Of a stretch of 56,878 nt of DNA, positions 19,089 through 27,200 are shown one piece after another. The notes beneath the pieces are model-generated. The model searched no databases. It saw only the letters and a program-made list of their open reading frames with translations, and was not told the DNA's origin. The position numbers were made by a program, and so were the translations under genes. Position 1 is the first letter of the stretch, and every line of letters starts with the position of its first letter. This DNA is from J029 sp964482495 (GTDB lineage: Bacteria; Planctomycetota; UBA1135): NCBI GenBank assembly GCA_964482495.1, contig CAYZXS010000025.1, forward strand, positions 1 to 56,878. Reading direction: 5' to 3'.

Positions 19089-19699
19089 AATACGGCGCGC
19101 ACGGGGGCGGCGTCGGCGCCCTCGAGCTTCAGCGGGAAGGCCATCAAGGTGTAGCGGCCGGGCGGCACGTCGCGCAGCGCCAGGCCCTCGAGCACCGCCA
19201 GGTCGCGGTCGGCGACGGCGTTGTGGCTCTCGAGGGCCTTGTCGTCCTGGAGGTCGATGGAGGGCGTGTCGATGCCGATCAAGCGGACTCCCTTCTCCGC
19301 CAGGAAGAAGACGAGCTCGGCCGACAGGCTGGCGAAGTCAGCGTTCCACTGGTCCGGATCCGGGAAGCTCCCGGTCTTGAACAGCACTCGTGGCGTCTCG
19401 ATCGGCGCCTGCAGATCGGCCGGGCGGATCCGTTCCCCCGGTCCGACCAGGGCATCGACCACCTGGCAGGGCCCGAAGTAGAGCTCGAGCGGCCGCTCAT
19501 GGATCGCCGGCGCCCCCTGCCGGTAGTGCCGCGGCGCGTCGGCGTGGGCCCCGACGTGCACCGTGGTCTGGATCCTGGACAGGTCGAGCGGGTCCCCCTT
19601 CGCCAGCCACATCAGCTCCTCCCGCGAGTAGGGCGTGTCTCCTGGGAACACCCCGATGCGCGGGCTGACCAGCGGCGAGATGTCGATCAGGCGGCCCAA
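19067..19699 (-). CDS. kynB: Kynurenine formamidase (arylformamidase), KynB type
   Basis: The 210-aa product belongs to the cyclase/KynB metal-dependent amidohydrolases, which hydrolyse N-formylkynurenine to kynurenine and formate. The opening RLIDISPLVSPRIGVFPGDTP is typical of KynB. The metal site HVGAHADAPRH gives ligands His48, His52, Asp54 and catalytic His58, at the same spacing as characterised KynB. GIDTPSIDLQDDK and the late ESHNAVADRDLAVLEGLAL are also conserved. The start is TTG. It is the last gene of the tryptophan operon, 4 nt after the RidA-type gene. The final six residues come from the palindromic repeat. Confidence 0.93.
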   Translation of the reverse strand: MGRLIDISPLVSPRIGVFPGDTPYSREELMWLAKGDPLDLSRIQTTVHVGAHADAPRHYRQGAPAIHERPLELYFGPCQVVDALVGPGERIRPADLQAPIETPRVLFKTGSFPDPDQWNADFASLSAELVFFLAEKGVRLIGIDTPSIDLQDDKALESHNAVADRDLAVLEGLALRDVPPGRYTLMAFPLKLEGADAAPVRAVLGSDIDC

Positions 19700-19703
19700 G
19701 GCC

Positions 19704-20153
19704 TCAGCCCTCCGCCGGCCCGCCGGCGGCGTCCCCGGCCAGGGCCAGGACCTTGAATTCGACCGCGATCGGCGTGGGCAGCGATCGGATCGCGATCGTC
19801 GTCCGCGCCGCCTGGATGCCGGAGAAGTGCTCGGCGTAGACCTCGTTGTAGCCGGCGAAGTCGCGGTCCATGTCGACCAGGTAGGCGGTGACGTCGATCA
19901 CCCGCTCCAAGCTCGATCCAGCCGCCGCCAGCACCGCGCGCACGTTGGCGATCACGGCCTCGGTCTGCGCCCGGATGTCGTAGTCGCGCGGCGCCCCGCC
20001 GGCGTCACGGATCGGACCGCCGGGGATCTGGTCGGAGCCGGCCTGGCGCGGGCCGACGCCGGACAGGAACAGCAGGTCGCCGTGCCGCCGGGCGTGCGGG
20101 TAGGCGCCGACCGGGGCCGGCGCGGCGTCGGTGCGGATGATCGGATCGCTCAT
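19704..20153 (-). CDS. RidA-family enamine deaminase, probable 2-aminomuconate deaminase
   Basis: The 149-aa product has the Rid/YjgF fold: AYPHARRHGDLLFLSGVGP, IRAQTEAVIANVRAVLAAAGSSLERVIDVTAYLVDM, and VEFKVLALAG at the end. The GAYPHARR start and the GDLLFLSG phrase match the AmnD/NbaF subgroup that deaminates 2-aminomuconate to 4-oxalocrotonate, releasing ammonia. Its position directly after the 2-aminophenol-dioxygenase-type subunits, with an ATGA overlap to the alpha subunit gene, supports that role. General Rid function cannot be excluded. Confidence 0.85.
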   Translation of the reverse strand: MSDPIIRTDAAPAPVGAYPHARRHGDLLFLSGVGPRQAGSDQIPGGPIRDAGGAPRDYDIRAQTEAVIANVRAVLAAAGSSLERVIDVTAYLVDMDRDFAGYNEVYAEHFSGIQAARTTIAIRSLPTPIAVEFKVLALAGDAAGGPAEG

Positions 20154-21070
20154 GCTTGCTCCTCGGTCGTGACCAGCACGTCGCGGTCGCCGCGGTAGAC
20201 CTCGGTGTCGTCCTCGTCGTACTCCAGGTCGCCGCCGGCGCCGGCGCAGGGCTCGAGGGTGACCAAGGCCGCGCCGGTCCCCCACACCGCCTGGTAGTCG
20301 TGCACCGTGCCGCGGTAGTCGTTGCTGGCGCCGGCGCAGGCGGCCAGCCACCAGATGGCCTTCATGCGGTTGTCGCCGTGGGCCTGGGCGCTGAACTGCC
20401 GCGCCAGTTGCGACACGTCCTCGAGCCGCCCTTCCCCTAGCAGCTCGAGCAGCTTGCGGTTCCACTCGTCGTCCTTGGCCGAGTGGATGCGATCCTCGGC
20501 CGGCTCGACCCAGTCGGTCCACATCCGGTTCGAAAGGCCGGTCACCGCCACCGCCGCCACCTTCTTGCCGCTCTCCTCGACGGCGTCGCGCGCCGCCTTG
20601 CCGAGCACCACGGTCTCGGCGCGGTCGGCGTACATGTTGCACGAGACGATGCAGGCCGGGATGCGGTTGCCGGGGTTGAGCAGCTCGAGCGCCACGATCG
20701 AGCCGGTGTCGATCGGGAAGCCGCGGTAGGCCACGGTGCGCGCGGTCAGCCCGCGCGCGGCCGCCTTGGCCCGGTAGAGCTCGGCGAAGTCCGGGTCCAT
20801 GCGCAGGGAGTAGCGCATGGTGCCGAGGGCGTGGAAGTCGTCGTCGACCTTGGTCCACTCCGGCGCCGGGTCGGCCTGGATCTGGTGGCCGATGATGCTC
20901 GCCCACTGGGTGCTGTAGAGCATCAGCAGCTCGGCGCCGCTGGCCTCGATCTCGGCGCGCATGGCGGCGTAGGAGTCGCGCAGCGAGGCCCAGCCCGGGT
21001 TCTGCTCCGGCGCCAGCAGGATCTGCGGCTTGCCGGGGGCGACGCAGGCGCGCACCACGGAGCCGCTCAC
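20150..21070 (-). CDS. 2-aminophenol 1,6-dioxygenase-type alpha subunit (LigB superfamily)
   Basis: The 306-aa product, from a GTG overlapping the beta-subunit stop (GTGA), resembles the non-catalytic alpha subunit of 2-aminophenol 1,6-dioxygenase: LLMLYSTQWASIIGHQ, GFPIDTGSIVALELLNPGN, VAVTGLSNRMW, and DDEWNRKLLELLGEGR. The catalytic first histidine of the beta subunit is absent here (LLAPEQNPGW instead of a PHPPH motif), and STQW stands where beta has HTPHW. It is somewhat longer than the roughly 270 aa known for such alpha subunits. It should pair with the downstream-coded catalytic partner to form the alpha2beta2 ring-cleavage enzyme. Confidence 0.85.
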   Translation of the reverse strand: MSGSVVRACVAPGKPQILLAPEQNPGWASLRDSYAAMRAEIEASGAELLMLYSTQWASIIGHQIQADPAPEWTKVDDDFHALGTMRYSLRMDPDFAELYRAKAAARGLTARTVAYRGFPIDTGSIVALELLNPGNRIPACIVSCNMYADRAETVVLGKAARDAVEESGKKVAAVAVTGLSNRMWTDWVEPAEDRIHSAKDDEWNRKLLELLGEGRLEDVSQLARQFSAQAHGDNRMKAIWWLAACAGASNDYRGTVHDYQAVWGTGAALVTLEPCAGAGGDLEYDEDDTEVYRGDRDVLVTTEEQA

Positions 21071-21984
21071 GAGGCGCCTCCCGCGGCCACCGCCGCCGCC
21101 GGGTCCCACTCGATCACGGCGTTGCCGGTGCCGATCACGGTGCCGTAGCCGTGCACGGTCCCGGGGTAGTCCGGCACGCCCAGCGCGCCGAGCAGCCAGG
21201 TCAGGCTGCCGTCCTTGCACTCGGACACCGACTGCTCGATGAAGTCAGGCATCTCGTCCAGCAGCTGCCGGCCCTCGCCGGCGCCGATCAGCCCCAGCAC
21301 GCGCTCGTCCCATGCGGTCTGGTTGCGGTTGTAGATGTGCTCGAAGCGCGGGTCCTCGGGGTCGGCCGGCTCCTCGGTGAAGTGGCGGTGGCTGAGCGAG
21401 GTGCTCGCCAGCAGCAGCGCCCGGCGGCCGCTGGCCTCGACCGCGCGCCGAGTGGCCTCCCCCAAGGCCAGCATCTCGGCGTCGCCGGCCTCGTTGCTGT
21501 AGTCGAAGTAGGTCCGGGCCGAGCTGATGCAGACGATCGGCTTGTCCCACTCCGGCCGCACCAGGTGGCAGGAGGTGATCGTGCCGTAATCGACCCGGAA
21601 GTCGGGGTTGCGCATCATCGTCGCGCTGAGCCCGCCCGCGCGGGCGTGGTCGTGGATGGCCTCGGCCAGCTCGACGTCGACGCGCAGGTCGTAGTCGAAG
21701 CGGAAGAGGTTGGGGAAGATCGGGTCGACCGAGCGGCCCGAGAACTGCGGCACGCCGAGCAGGTGGTGGCCGAGGTGGGTCTTCCAGTGCGGGGTGTGCA
21801 CCACCAGGACGTCGAAGTCGGCGGCCGCGAGCGAGGCCCGCAGGCGCTCGTAGCCCTCGTGCAGGGGCTTCCAGGCGCCGGCGCCGCTCGACCGCGGCTC
21901 GTTCTGCGGCGGGTTGGCGGCGTAGATCAAGTGCGGCGGGTGCGGGGCGACGATGCCGCGGACGATGCTTCCGGTGGCGGTCAT
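21067..21984 (-). CDS. 2-aminophenol 1,6-dioxygenase-type beta (catalytic) subunit
   Basis: The 305-aa product is a class III (LigB-type) extradiol dioxygenase. Iron ligands are readable: His15 in VAPHPPHL, His63 in VVHTPHW, and Glu255 in SVSECKDGSLTW, aligning with His13, His62 and Glu251 known for 2-aminophenol 1,6-dioxygenase. NPPQNEPRS, GVPQFSGRSVDPIFPNLFRFDY, MRNPDFRVDYGTIT and YGTVIGTGNAVIEWD follow that family closely. The known reaction is 2-aminophenol + O2 to 2-aminomuconate 6-semialdehyde. In a tryptophan operon the true substrate may be a related o-aminophenol such as 3-hydroxykynurenine or 3-hydroxyanthranilate. Confidence 0.9.
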   Translation of the reverse strand: MTATGSIVRGIVAPHPPHLIYAANPPQNEPRSSGAGAWKPLHEGYERLRASLAAADFDVLVVHTPHWKTHLGHHLLGVPQFSGRSVDPIFPNLFRFDYDLRVDVELAEAIHDHARAGGLSATMMRNPDFRVDYGTITSCHLVRPEWDKPIVCISSARTYFDYSNEAGDAEMLALGEATRRAVEASGRRALLLASTSLSHRHFTEEPADPEDPRFEHIYNRNQTAWDERVLGLIGAGEGRQLLDEMPDFIEQSVSECKDGSLTWLLGALGVPDYPGTVHGYGTVIGTGNAVIEWDPAAAVAAGGAS

Positions 21985-21998
21985 GGGGTGGTCGGATT

Positions 21999-23417
21999 CT
22001 AGCGTTCGGCGGCCGCGGCGCGGCCGAGGCAGGCGTCGGCCTGCTCCGTTCCGAAGGGCTCCACCGCGAGCCGGCGGAGGGCCGCCGCCTGCTCCGCCCC
22101 GGCCCGGTCCCCGAAGGCGGCGACCAGCTCCTCCAGGCTCGGCGCCGGGGCGCGGGTGGCCCGGCCGCCGGCGCCCTTCCAGGCCCGCAGGAAGCTGACC
22201 AGGCCGCCCACGCCCGCGTCCGCGAGCGTCCGGTCCATCCAGGCGCCGACGAGCATGCCGCCGGAGTAGCACAGGCTGTAGGCGGCGCCGCCCTCGAAGA
22301 AGGCAGGGCCGCCGGCCTCGGCCAGGCTGAGCCCCTCCCCGGCGACGGCGGCCACCGTTGCGCGGGCGCGCTCGAGGGCGACCTGGTCCATCTCGGCGGT
22401 GATGCCCCCCGCCGCCTGGCAGGCCTGGTAGGCCATCCAATCCGTGACGCCTTCCTCGAACCAGCGCAGCTCCGGCGGCGAGGGCAGGTCCTTCCGGCCC
22501 CAGAGGTGGAAGAACTCGTGGGCCCCGAGGTGGGCCAGGAACTCACGCCCGTGCGGCAGCACCTCGTCCCCGAGGAACAGGGTCATCGCCGTGGCCTTGG
22601 GCGAGCCGCCAGCGCCGCGCCCCTCCGTCCGCGGGAAGAGGAAGGCGAAGGCGGGGGCCGGCGGCTCGCCCATCCAGTCGATCAGGCAGGCGGAGACCTC
22701 CTCCAGGACGCCGGCGTGGGCGGCCAGCCTCGCCCGCTGGCCCGGGGCGTAGAGCACCGCGCCGCGGAAGCCGCCGGCCTCGAAGCGGTCCTCCTCCCAG
22801 GCGCCGACCGGGAGCAGGTCGTTGCGGGCGGCGAGGGCCGACGGGGCGACCAGCCAGGGACCCTCCGCCGGCCAGGAGGACCGCTGCTGCCAGCCAGGCG
22901 GCAGCGCGAGACGCACGCGGCAGCGCATGGGCTCGAGCTGCGGCAGGAGCAGGAGCACCGCGGTGGAGAGCAGGCCGTGGTCCGCCTCGAGGTAGGGCTG
23001 CTCGTATTCGTCCCGCCCGGCCACGCCGGGCAGCTCCCGGTGGTCGAGCAGGACCTCGTAGCGCACGATCAGCCGCCGCGGAGGGCGCCGGAGCTCCCAG
23101 GTGAAGGGGTCGACCGCCCGGACGCCCTCCAGCCTCCCGGCCGGGCCGGAGAAGACCGGGGCCGCGCGCAGCAGCGGCGCGTGCGGCGAGACGAAGGCGT
23201 AGCGCGGGGTGAAGCCGAGCCGGAGGACCTCCGGGGCGGCCGGGAACCGGAGTTCGAGCTCCACCGGGACGGCGTGCCCCGCCCCGGCGCTGAGTTCGAT
23301 GGAGTAGTCGGCCTCGGCCAGCGCCAGAGGGCGGAGCGCCCGCCGCTGGGCGCCGCTGCAGGCGACGAGCAGGGAGACCAGGACCGCGGAGACCGCGAGC
23401 GGGCGCGGCCGCCTCAT
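21999..23417 (-). CDS. M61-like metallopeptidase lipoprotein
   Basis: The 472-aa product begins with a lipoprotein signal (SAVLVSLLVAC). A beta-rich N-terminal region follows, then a gluzincin core near residue 300: HEFFHLWGRKDL with a downstream RWFEEGVTDW that supplies the third zinc ligand. HEFFHLW recalls M61 glycyl aminopeptidases (usually HEYFHxWN). The cleavage target is unknown. The ATG overlaps the stop of the aldehyde dehydrogenase gene as ATGA, so it is truly embedded in the tryptophan operon although no catabolic role is obvious. Confidence 0.75.
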   Translation of the reverse strand: MRRPRPLAVSAVLVSLLVACSGAQRRALRPLALAEADYSIELSAGAGHAVPVELELRFPAAPEVLRLGFTPRYAFVSPHAPLLRAAPVFSGPAGRLEGVRAVDPFTWELRRPPRRLIVRYEVLLDHRELPGVAGRDEYEQPYLEADHGLLSTAVLLLLPQLEPMRCRVRLALPPGWQQRSSWPAEGPWLVAPSALAARNDLLPVGAWEEDRFEAGGFRGAVLYAPGQRARLAAHAGVLEEVSACLIDWMGEPPAPAFAFLFPRTEGRGAGGSPKATAMTLFLGDEVLPHGREFLAHLGAHEFFHLWGRKDLPSPPELRWFEEGVTDWMAYQACQAAGGITAEMDQVALERARATVAAVAGEGLSLAEAGGPAFFEGGAAYSLCYSGGMLVGAWMDRTLADAGVGGLVSFLRAWKGAGGRATRAPAPSLEELVAAFGDRAGAEQAAALRRLAVEPFGTEQADACLGRAAAAER

Positions 23418-24853
23418 CCCAGCTGCACGCAGACGTTCCGCGGCTCGGTGTAGAAGTCGAGCGACCAGCGCCCGCCCTCGCGGCCGACGCCGCTGTCCTT
23501 CATGCCGCCGAAGGGCGTCCTCAGGTCGCGCTTGAGCCAGGTGTTGACCCACACCAAGCCGCTCTCGAGCTGGGCGGCGACGCGGTGGGCGCGGTCGAGG
23601 TCGCGGGTCCAGACCGAGGCCGCCAGCCCGTAGCGGACGCCGTTGGCGATCGCCAGCGCATGCGGCTCGTCGTCGAAGGGGTGGACCGTGACCACCGGGC
23701 CGAAGATCTCCTCGGTGGCGGTGCGGCAGCCCGGCGGCAGGCCGGCGATCACCGCCGGCTCGAGGAAGGCGCCGGCGTCGAAGGGCGGCGGCAGCTCGGG
23801 GCGCCGGCCGCCGCACAGGACCTGCCCCCCCTCCTCTCGGGCGAGGGCCAGGTAGGCCTCGACCTTGTCGCGGTGGTCGCCGGAGATCAGCGCGCCCAGG
23901 TCGGTGGCTGCGTCCGCCGGATCCCCGACCTTCTTCTCCCGGACCGCGGCCACCACCGCCGCCAGGAAGTCGTCGTGGATCGAGCGCTCGACCAGGAGGC
24001 GCGAGCCGCACAGGCAGATCTCGCCCTGGTTGAGGAAGGCCGCGCGCGCGGCGCCGGCGACGGCGGCGTCGAAGTCGGCGTCGGCGAAGACCAGGGTCGG
24101 GTTCTTGCCGCCGAGCTCGAGCGACAGCTTCTTGAAGCGCGGCGCCACCGTGGCGGCGACGTGCTCGCCGGTGGCGGTGCCGCCGGTGAAGCTGATCGCC
24201 TCCACCCGCGGGTGCTCGAGCAGCGCCTGCCCGGCCTCCGGCCCGTAGCCGTGGACGACGTTGTAGAGGCCGTCCGGCAGCCCCGCCTCGGCGGTGATCT
24301 CCCCGAGGAGACTGGCCGTGCGCGGGGTCAGCTCGCTGGGCTTGGCGACCGCGGCGTTGCCGCAGCCGAGCGCCGGCGCCAGCTTCCAGGTCAGCAGGTA
24401 CAGGGGCAGGTTCCAGGGCGTGATCAGGCCGACTACCCCGAGCGGCCGCCGCAGCGTGTAATTGAGGGCGTCGGCCATGGCGTGGCAGCCGCCCTCCATC
24501 TGCCGCACCGCCGAGGCGAAGAAGCGGAAGTTGTCGACCGCGCGCGGGATGTCCAGCGAGCGCGCCAGCGCCAGGGGCTTGCCGGTGTCCTCCGATTCGG
24601 CCCGGGCCAACTCCTCCAAGCGGGCCTCGACGCCGGCGGCGATGTCCTCGAGCACGCGTGCGCGCTCCTCGACCGGGCGCCGCGCCCACTCGGGCTGGGC
24701 GGCCGCGGCGGCCGCCACCGCCCGCTCCACCTCCGCCGCGCCGCCGCGCGCGATCGACCCGATCGCGGCGCCGGTGGCCGGGTTGAGGTTGTCGAGGCTG
24801 CGGCCGTCCGCCGAGTCCGACGCCGCGCCGTCGATCCAGTGGCGCGCCCTCAC
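23414..24853 (-). CDS. 2-aminomuconate/2-hydroxymuconate semialdehyde dehydrogenase type ALDH
   Basis: The 479-aa NAD-dependent aldehyde dehydrogenase shows Asn148 in ITPWNLPL, Glu246 in LELGGKNP and nucleophile Cys280 in NQGEICLCGSR. The CLC[GT]SR phrase is characteristic of the group oxidising muconic semialdehydes, including 2-aminomuconate semialdehyde dehydrogenase. In this operon it should oxidise the AmnAB-type ring-cleavage product to 2-aminomuconate, the substrate of the RidA-type deaminase. Its GTG start overlaps the upstream asparaginase-family stop (GTGA). Confidence 0.9.
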   Translation of the reverse strand: MRARHWIDGAASDSADGRSLDNLNPATGAAIGSIARGGAAEVERAVAAAAAAQPEWARRPVEERARVLEDIAAGVEARLEELARAESEDTGKPLALARSLDIPRAVDNFRFFASAVRQMEGGCHAMADALNYTLRRPLGVVGLITPWNLPLYLLTWKLAPALGCGNAAVAKPSELTPRTASLLGEITAEAGLPDGLYNVVHGYGPEAGQALLEHPRVEAISFTGGTATGEHVAATVAPRFKKLSLELGGKNPTLVFADADFDAAVAGAARAAFLNQGEICLCGSRLLVERSIHDDFLAAVVAAVREKKVGDPADAATDLGALISGDHRDKVEAYLALAREEGGQVLCGGRRPELPPPFDAGAFLEPAVIAGLPPGCRTATEEIFGPVVTVHPFDDEPHALAIANGVRYGLAASVWTRDLDRAHRVAAQLESGLVWVNTWLKRDLRTPFGGMKDSGVGREGGRWSLDFYTEPRNVCVQLG

Positions 24854-25953
24854 GCGTGTGTCTCCCAGTCGTACTCGTAGCGGTCGCGGTTCGGGTCCCA
24901 CTCGTCCCAGGTCGGGATCGCCTCGAGCAGCGGCAGCCGCTCCGGCGGCACCACCCCGGGGACCAAGAAGGCCTTCTGACGGTGCAGCGGGTAGGGGTTG
25001 CGCAGCTCGACGCCGAGCACGCCGAGCACCGCCCGCGCCAGGTACCAGGTGGCCTGCGGGTTCCATCCGTGGGCGACCTTGATCACCACGCCGAGCCCCT
25101 CAGGGTAGTCCTCGTGGACCACCGACAAGCCGAGCAGGCCGTCGGCGCCCTCCTTGGCCATGACCGCGCCTTGGCCGGCCTTGAGGATGGTCGAGTCGAG
25201 GCGGTTGAAGCCGCCGACCAGGTCCGGGTAGCGCTGCATGGACTCCCAGATCCAGTCCTCGTCGCGGGTGCGCGCCAGGCCGGCGTAGAGCAGCGCCAGC
25301 TCGGAGACGGTGTTCGACAGCGTCGGCAGGCCGCAGCCGTCGCGGGCGACCCGCAGCGGCTTCCAGTCGGCGCCGAGGAAGCGCCGCACCTCCTCGAGGT
25401 AGGCGAGGAAGAAGGGATGGTGCGGCAGCATGTAGCCGGCCTGCTCCCAGCCCTTCTCCTGGCAGCCGCGCAGCACCGCGGCGTGCTCGCCGGAGCAGGT
25501 GTGGAACCAGCGCCGTGGCCGCCGCACCTGGCGCCCGAACTGCACCAGCGGCACGTCCAGCGGGGTCTGCATCAGGCCCCAGTCCTCCTCCGCCAGCATC
25601 GACTGCGCCGCGGCGACGTGCTGGGCGTCGCCGTTGTGGCTGGCGACCGAGATCGCCTTCTGCTTCCAGTCCAGTCCGGCGAGCTCGTCGGCGAAGACCT
25701 TCAGCATCAGCGGCTTCATCATGCTGCGGCCGTAGCACAAGACGTTGCCGCCGAAGCTGTGCACCACCTCTCCGCCGCTGGCCCAGGCGACCGCGCCGTG
25801 GATGGTGGTCTCGGAGACGCCGTGGCGCCGGTAGTCGACCAGCGGCTCCCACTCGACGTCGCGGCCGGTCGGGATGTCCGCTTCGGCCTCTCCCAGCGGG
25901 CTGCGCGGGTAGAGCGCCGCGCGCGGGCCCTTCTCGATGCTCTGCTCCTTCAC
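24850..25953 (-). CDS. L-asparaginase II family protein
   Basis: The 367-aa product matches the L-asparaginase II family (PF06089): GRSMMKPLMLKVFADE, TCSGEHAAVLRGCQEKGW, RDGCGLPTLSNTVSELALLYAGLA, and a terminal PVVNHAG-like position replaced by VVIKVAHGWNP. Members are thought to hydrolyse asparagine or related amides, but few have been tested. Its presence in a tryptophan-degradation operon suggests an amide or amine-hydrolysis step there. The GTG at 25953 lies 7 nt after a TATACT box, so the mRNA from that promoter could be leaderless. Confidence 0.8.
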   Translation of the reverse strand: MKEQSIEKGPRAALYPRSPLGEAEADIPTGRDVEWEPLVDYRRHGVSETTIHGAVAWASGGEVVHSFGGNVLCYGRSMMKPLMLKVFADELAGLDWKQKAISVASHNGDAQHVAAAQSMLAEEDWGLMQTPLDVPLVQFGRQVRRPRRWFHTCSGEHAAVLRGCQEKGWEQAGYMLPHHPFFLAYLEEVRRFLGADWKPLRVARDGCGLPTLSNTVSELALLYAGLARTRDEDWIWESMQRYPDLVGGFNRLDSTILKAGQGAVMAKEGADGLLGLSVVHEDYPEGLGVVIKVAHGWNPQATWYLARAVLGVLGVELRNPYPLHRQKAFLVPGVVPPERLPLLEAIPTWDEWDPNRDRYEYDWETHA

Positions 25954-25960
25954 GCGCGGC

Positions 25961-25966
25961 AGTATA
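25961..25966 (-). promoter_or_regulatory. Possible -10 element before the asparaginase-II-family gene
   Basis: TATACT lies 7 nt upstream of the GTG start on the minus strand, in the 23-nt gap after the flavoprotein gene. No good -35 box stands 16-18 nt before it. It may be an internal promoter of the tryptophan operon giving a leaderless message. Confidence 0.4.
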
Positions 25967-25976
25967 GCCACGGCCC

Positions 25977-27191
25977 TCAGGCCAGGGCCGCGCCCAGCCG
26001 AGGCGCCACTTCCCGCGCGAAGCGCTCCATGCCGCGGATCACGCGCGCGCAGTCGTGGTCGTAGAAGTCGAACCACAGCATCAGGCGGTCCTCGGGGTGG
26101 AAGCGCTCGGCCGCCTGCGCCGCGATCTGCTCCGGCGTGCCCATCAGCGCGTTCTCGGTCGCGCGCGCGACCTTGGCCGGGTCGATGGTGCCCTCGAGCG
26201 CCTTCCAGTACTCACCCAGCGCGGCCTCGGCGCGCGCGCGCGCGGCGGCCTCGGTGTCGTCGAGGAAGACCATCACCGTGCGCGGCATGTGGCCGCGCTT
26301 CCAGGGTCCGCCGTCCGGGTGGAAGGCCGCGGTCATGCGCTGGTGGGTCTGCTCGATCACCTCCGGCTGCGTGATCGAGAGGTTGAAGACCTGCACCGGG
26401 CTGATCCGGTTCAGCTCCTCCTGCAACGCCGGGTCGTGCGAACCGACCACCGGCACGCACAGCTCGCGCCGCCACTCCTGCGGCACGACCTTGATCTCCT
26501 CGAAGACGAAGCGCTCGGCGAATTCGATCCGCTCCGGCGCGGGGCCGCCGTGCTGCTCGCTCCAGGCCGCCTGCACCCGCGCCCAGTCCTCGTCGTTGCG
26601 GAAGTCCTCGCGTCCCAGCGCCGACCCCGGCGAGTCCTCCGAGCGGATCACGTCGCCGCGCAGCAGCCGCAGGAAGACGTGCGCCGCCTCGCGGAAGACG
26701 CGGCCCTTCAGCGCCGGCCAGGCCGCGGCCTCGACCGGGTCGCGGGCGTCGACGCCGTAGGCGCGGTTCATGAACTCGAAGCGCCCGGCGGCGAAGCCGA
26801 GGTGGATGCGGCGCCGCTCATCAGGCTCGCAGCCGTGCAGGGCACAGAAGGCCGCCACCCGCTCGGCCGCGGCCACCGGCCCGCCGTTGCACAGGATGTT
26901 CATCACCGCCGAGCCGCACTCGATGCGCTCGGTGCGGCGGAAGACCTGGTGCGCCAGCTGGCAGAAGTCGGTGTTGAGCCCGACCTCGCCCCGGAAGTGC
27001 GGCACCACCGGCCGGCGGTTGCGCTTCTGCACCTCGGTCGAGAGGTGCGACTCCGCCACCCAGGCCACGCCGTAGCCGAGGGCGTCGGCGGCCTCGACCT
27101 GGCGGAAGAAGCTCCGGAACATCTCGGCCTCGCTCGGCAGCTCCCCCGCCACCGGCGTGTGCGAGATCGAGAAGAAGACGTCGAAGTCCAC
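25977..27191 (-). CDS. Luciferase-like flavin-dependent oxidoreductase
   Basis: The 404-aa product, from a GTG start, is a luciferase-like monooxygenase (LLM): it opens DFDVFFSISHTPVAGELP, has the barrel strand LGYGVAWVAESHLS, IECGSAVMNILCNGGPVAAAERVAAF, HLGFAAGRFEF, and VPVVGSHDPALQEELN. LLM enzymes use reduced FMN or F420 for oxygenation or hydride transfer. In this operon it is a candidate for the hydroxylation normally done by kynurenine 3-monooxygenase, which is missing. That is inference from context; LLM substrates cannot be read from sequence. It lies 9 nt after the SDR gene. Confidence 0.85.
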   Translation of the reverse strand: MDFDVFFSISHTPVAGELPSEAEMFRSFFRQVEAADALGYGVAWVAESHLSTEVQKRNRRPVVPHFRGEVGLNTDFCQLAHQVFRRTERIECGSAVMNILCNGGPVAAAERVAAFCALHGCEPDERRRIHLGFAAGRFEFMNRAYGVDARDPVEAAAWPALKGRVFREAAHVFLRLLRGDVIRSEDSPGSALGREDFRNDEDWARVQAAWSEQHGGPAPERIEFAERFVFEEIKVVPQEWRRELCVPVVGSHDPALQEELNRISPVQVFNLSITQPEVIEQTHQRMTAAFHPDGGPWKRGHMPRTVMVFLDDTEAAARARAEAALGEYWKALEGTIDPAKVARATENALMGTPEQIAAQAAERFHPEDRLMLWFDFYDHDCARVIRGMERFAREVAPRLGAALA

Positions 27192-27200
27192 TGCCGCGCC

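Noticed and set aside
20150..21070. Catalytic extradiol dioxygenase for the alpha subunit
   Set aside because: The first-shell histidine motifs present in the beta subunit are absent, as is usual for the non-catalytic partner.
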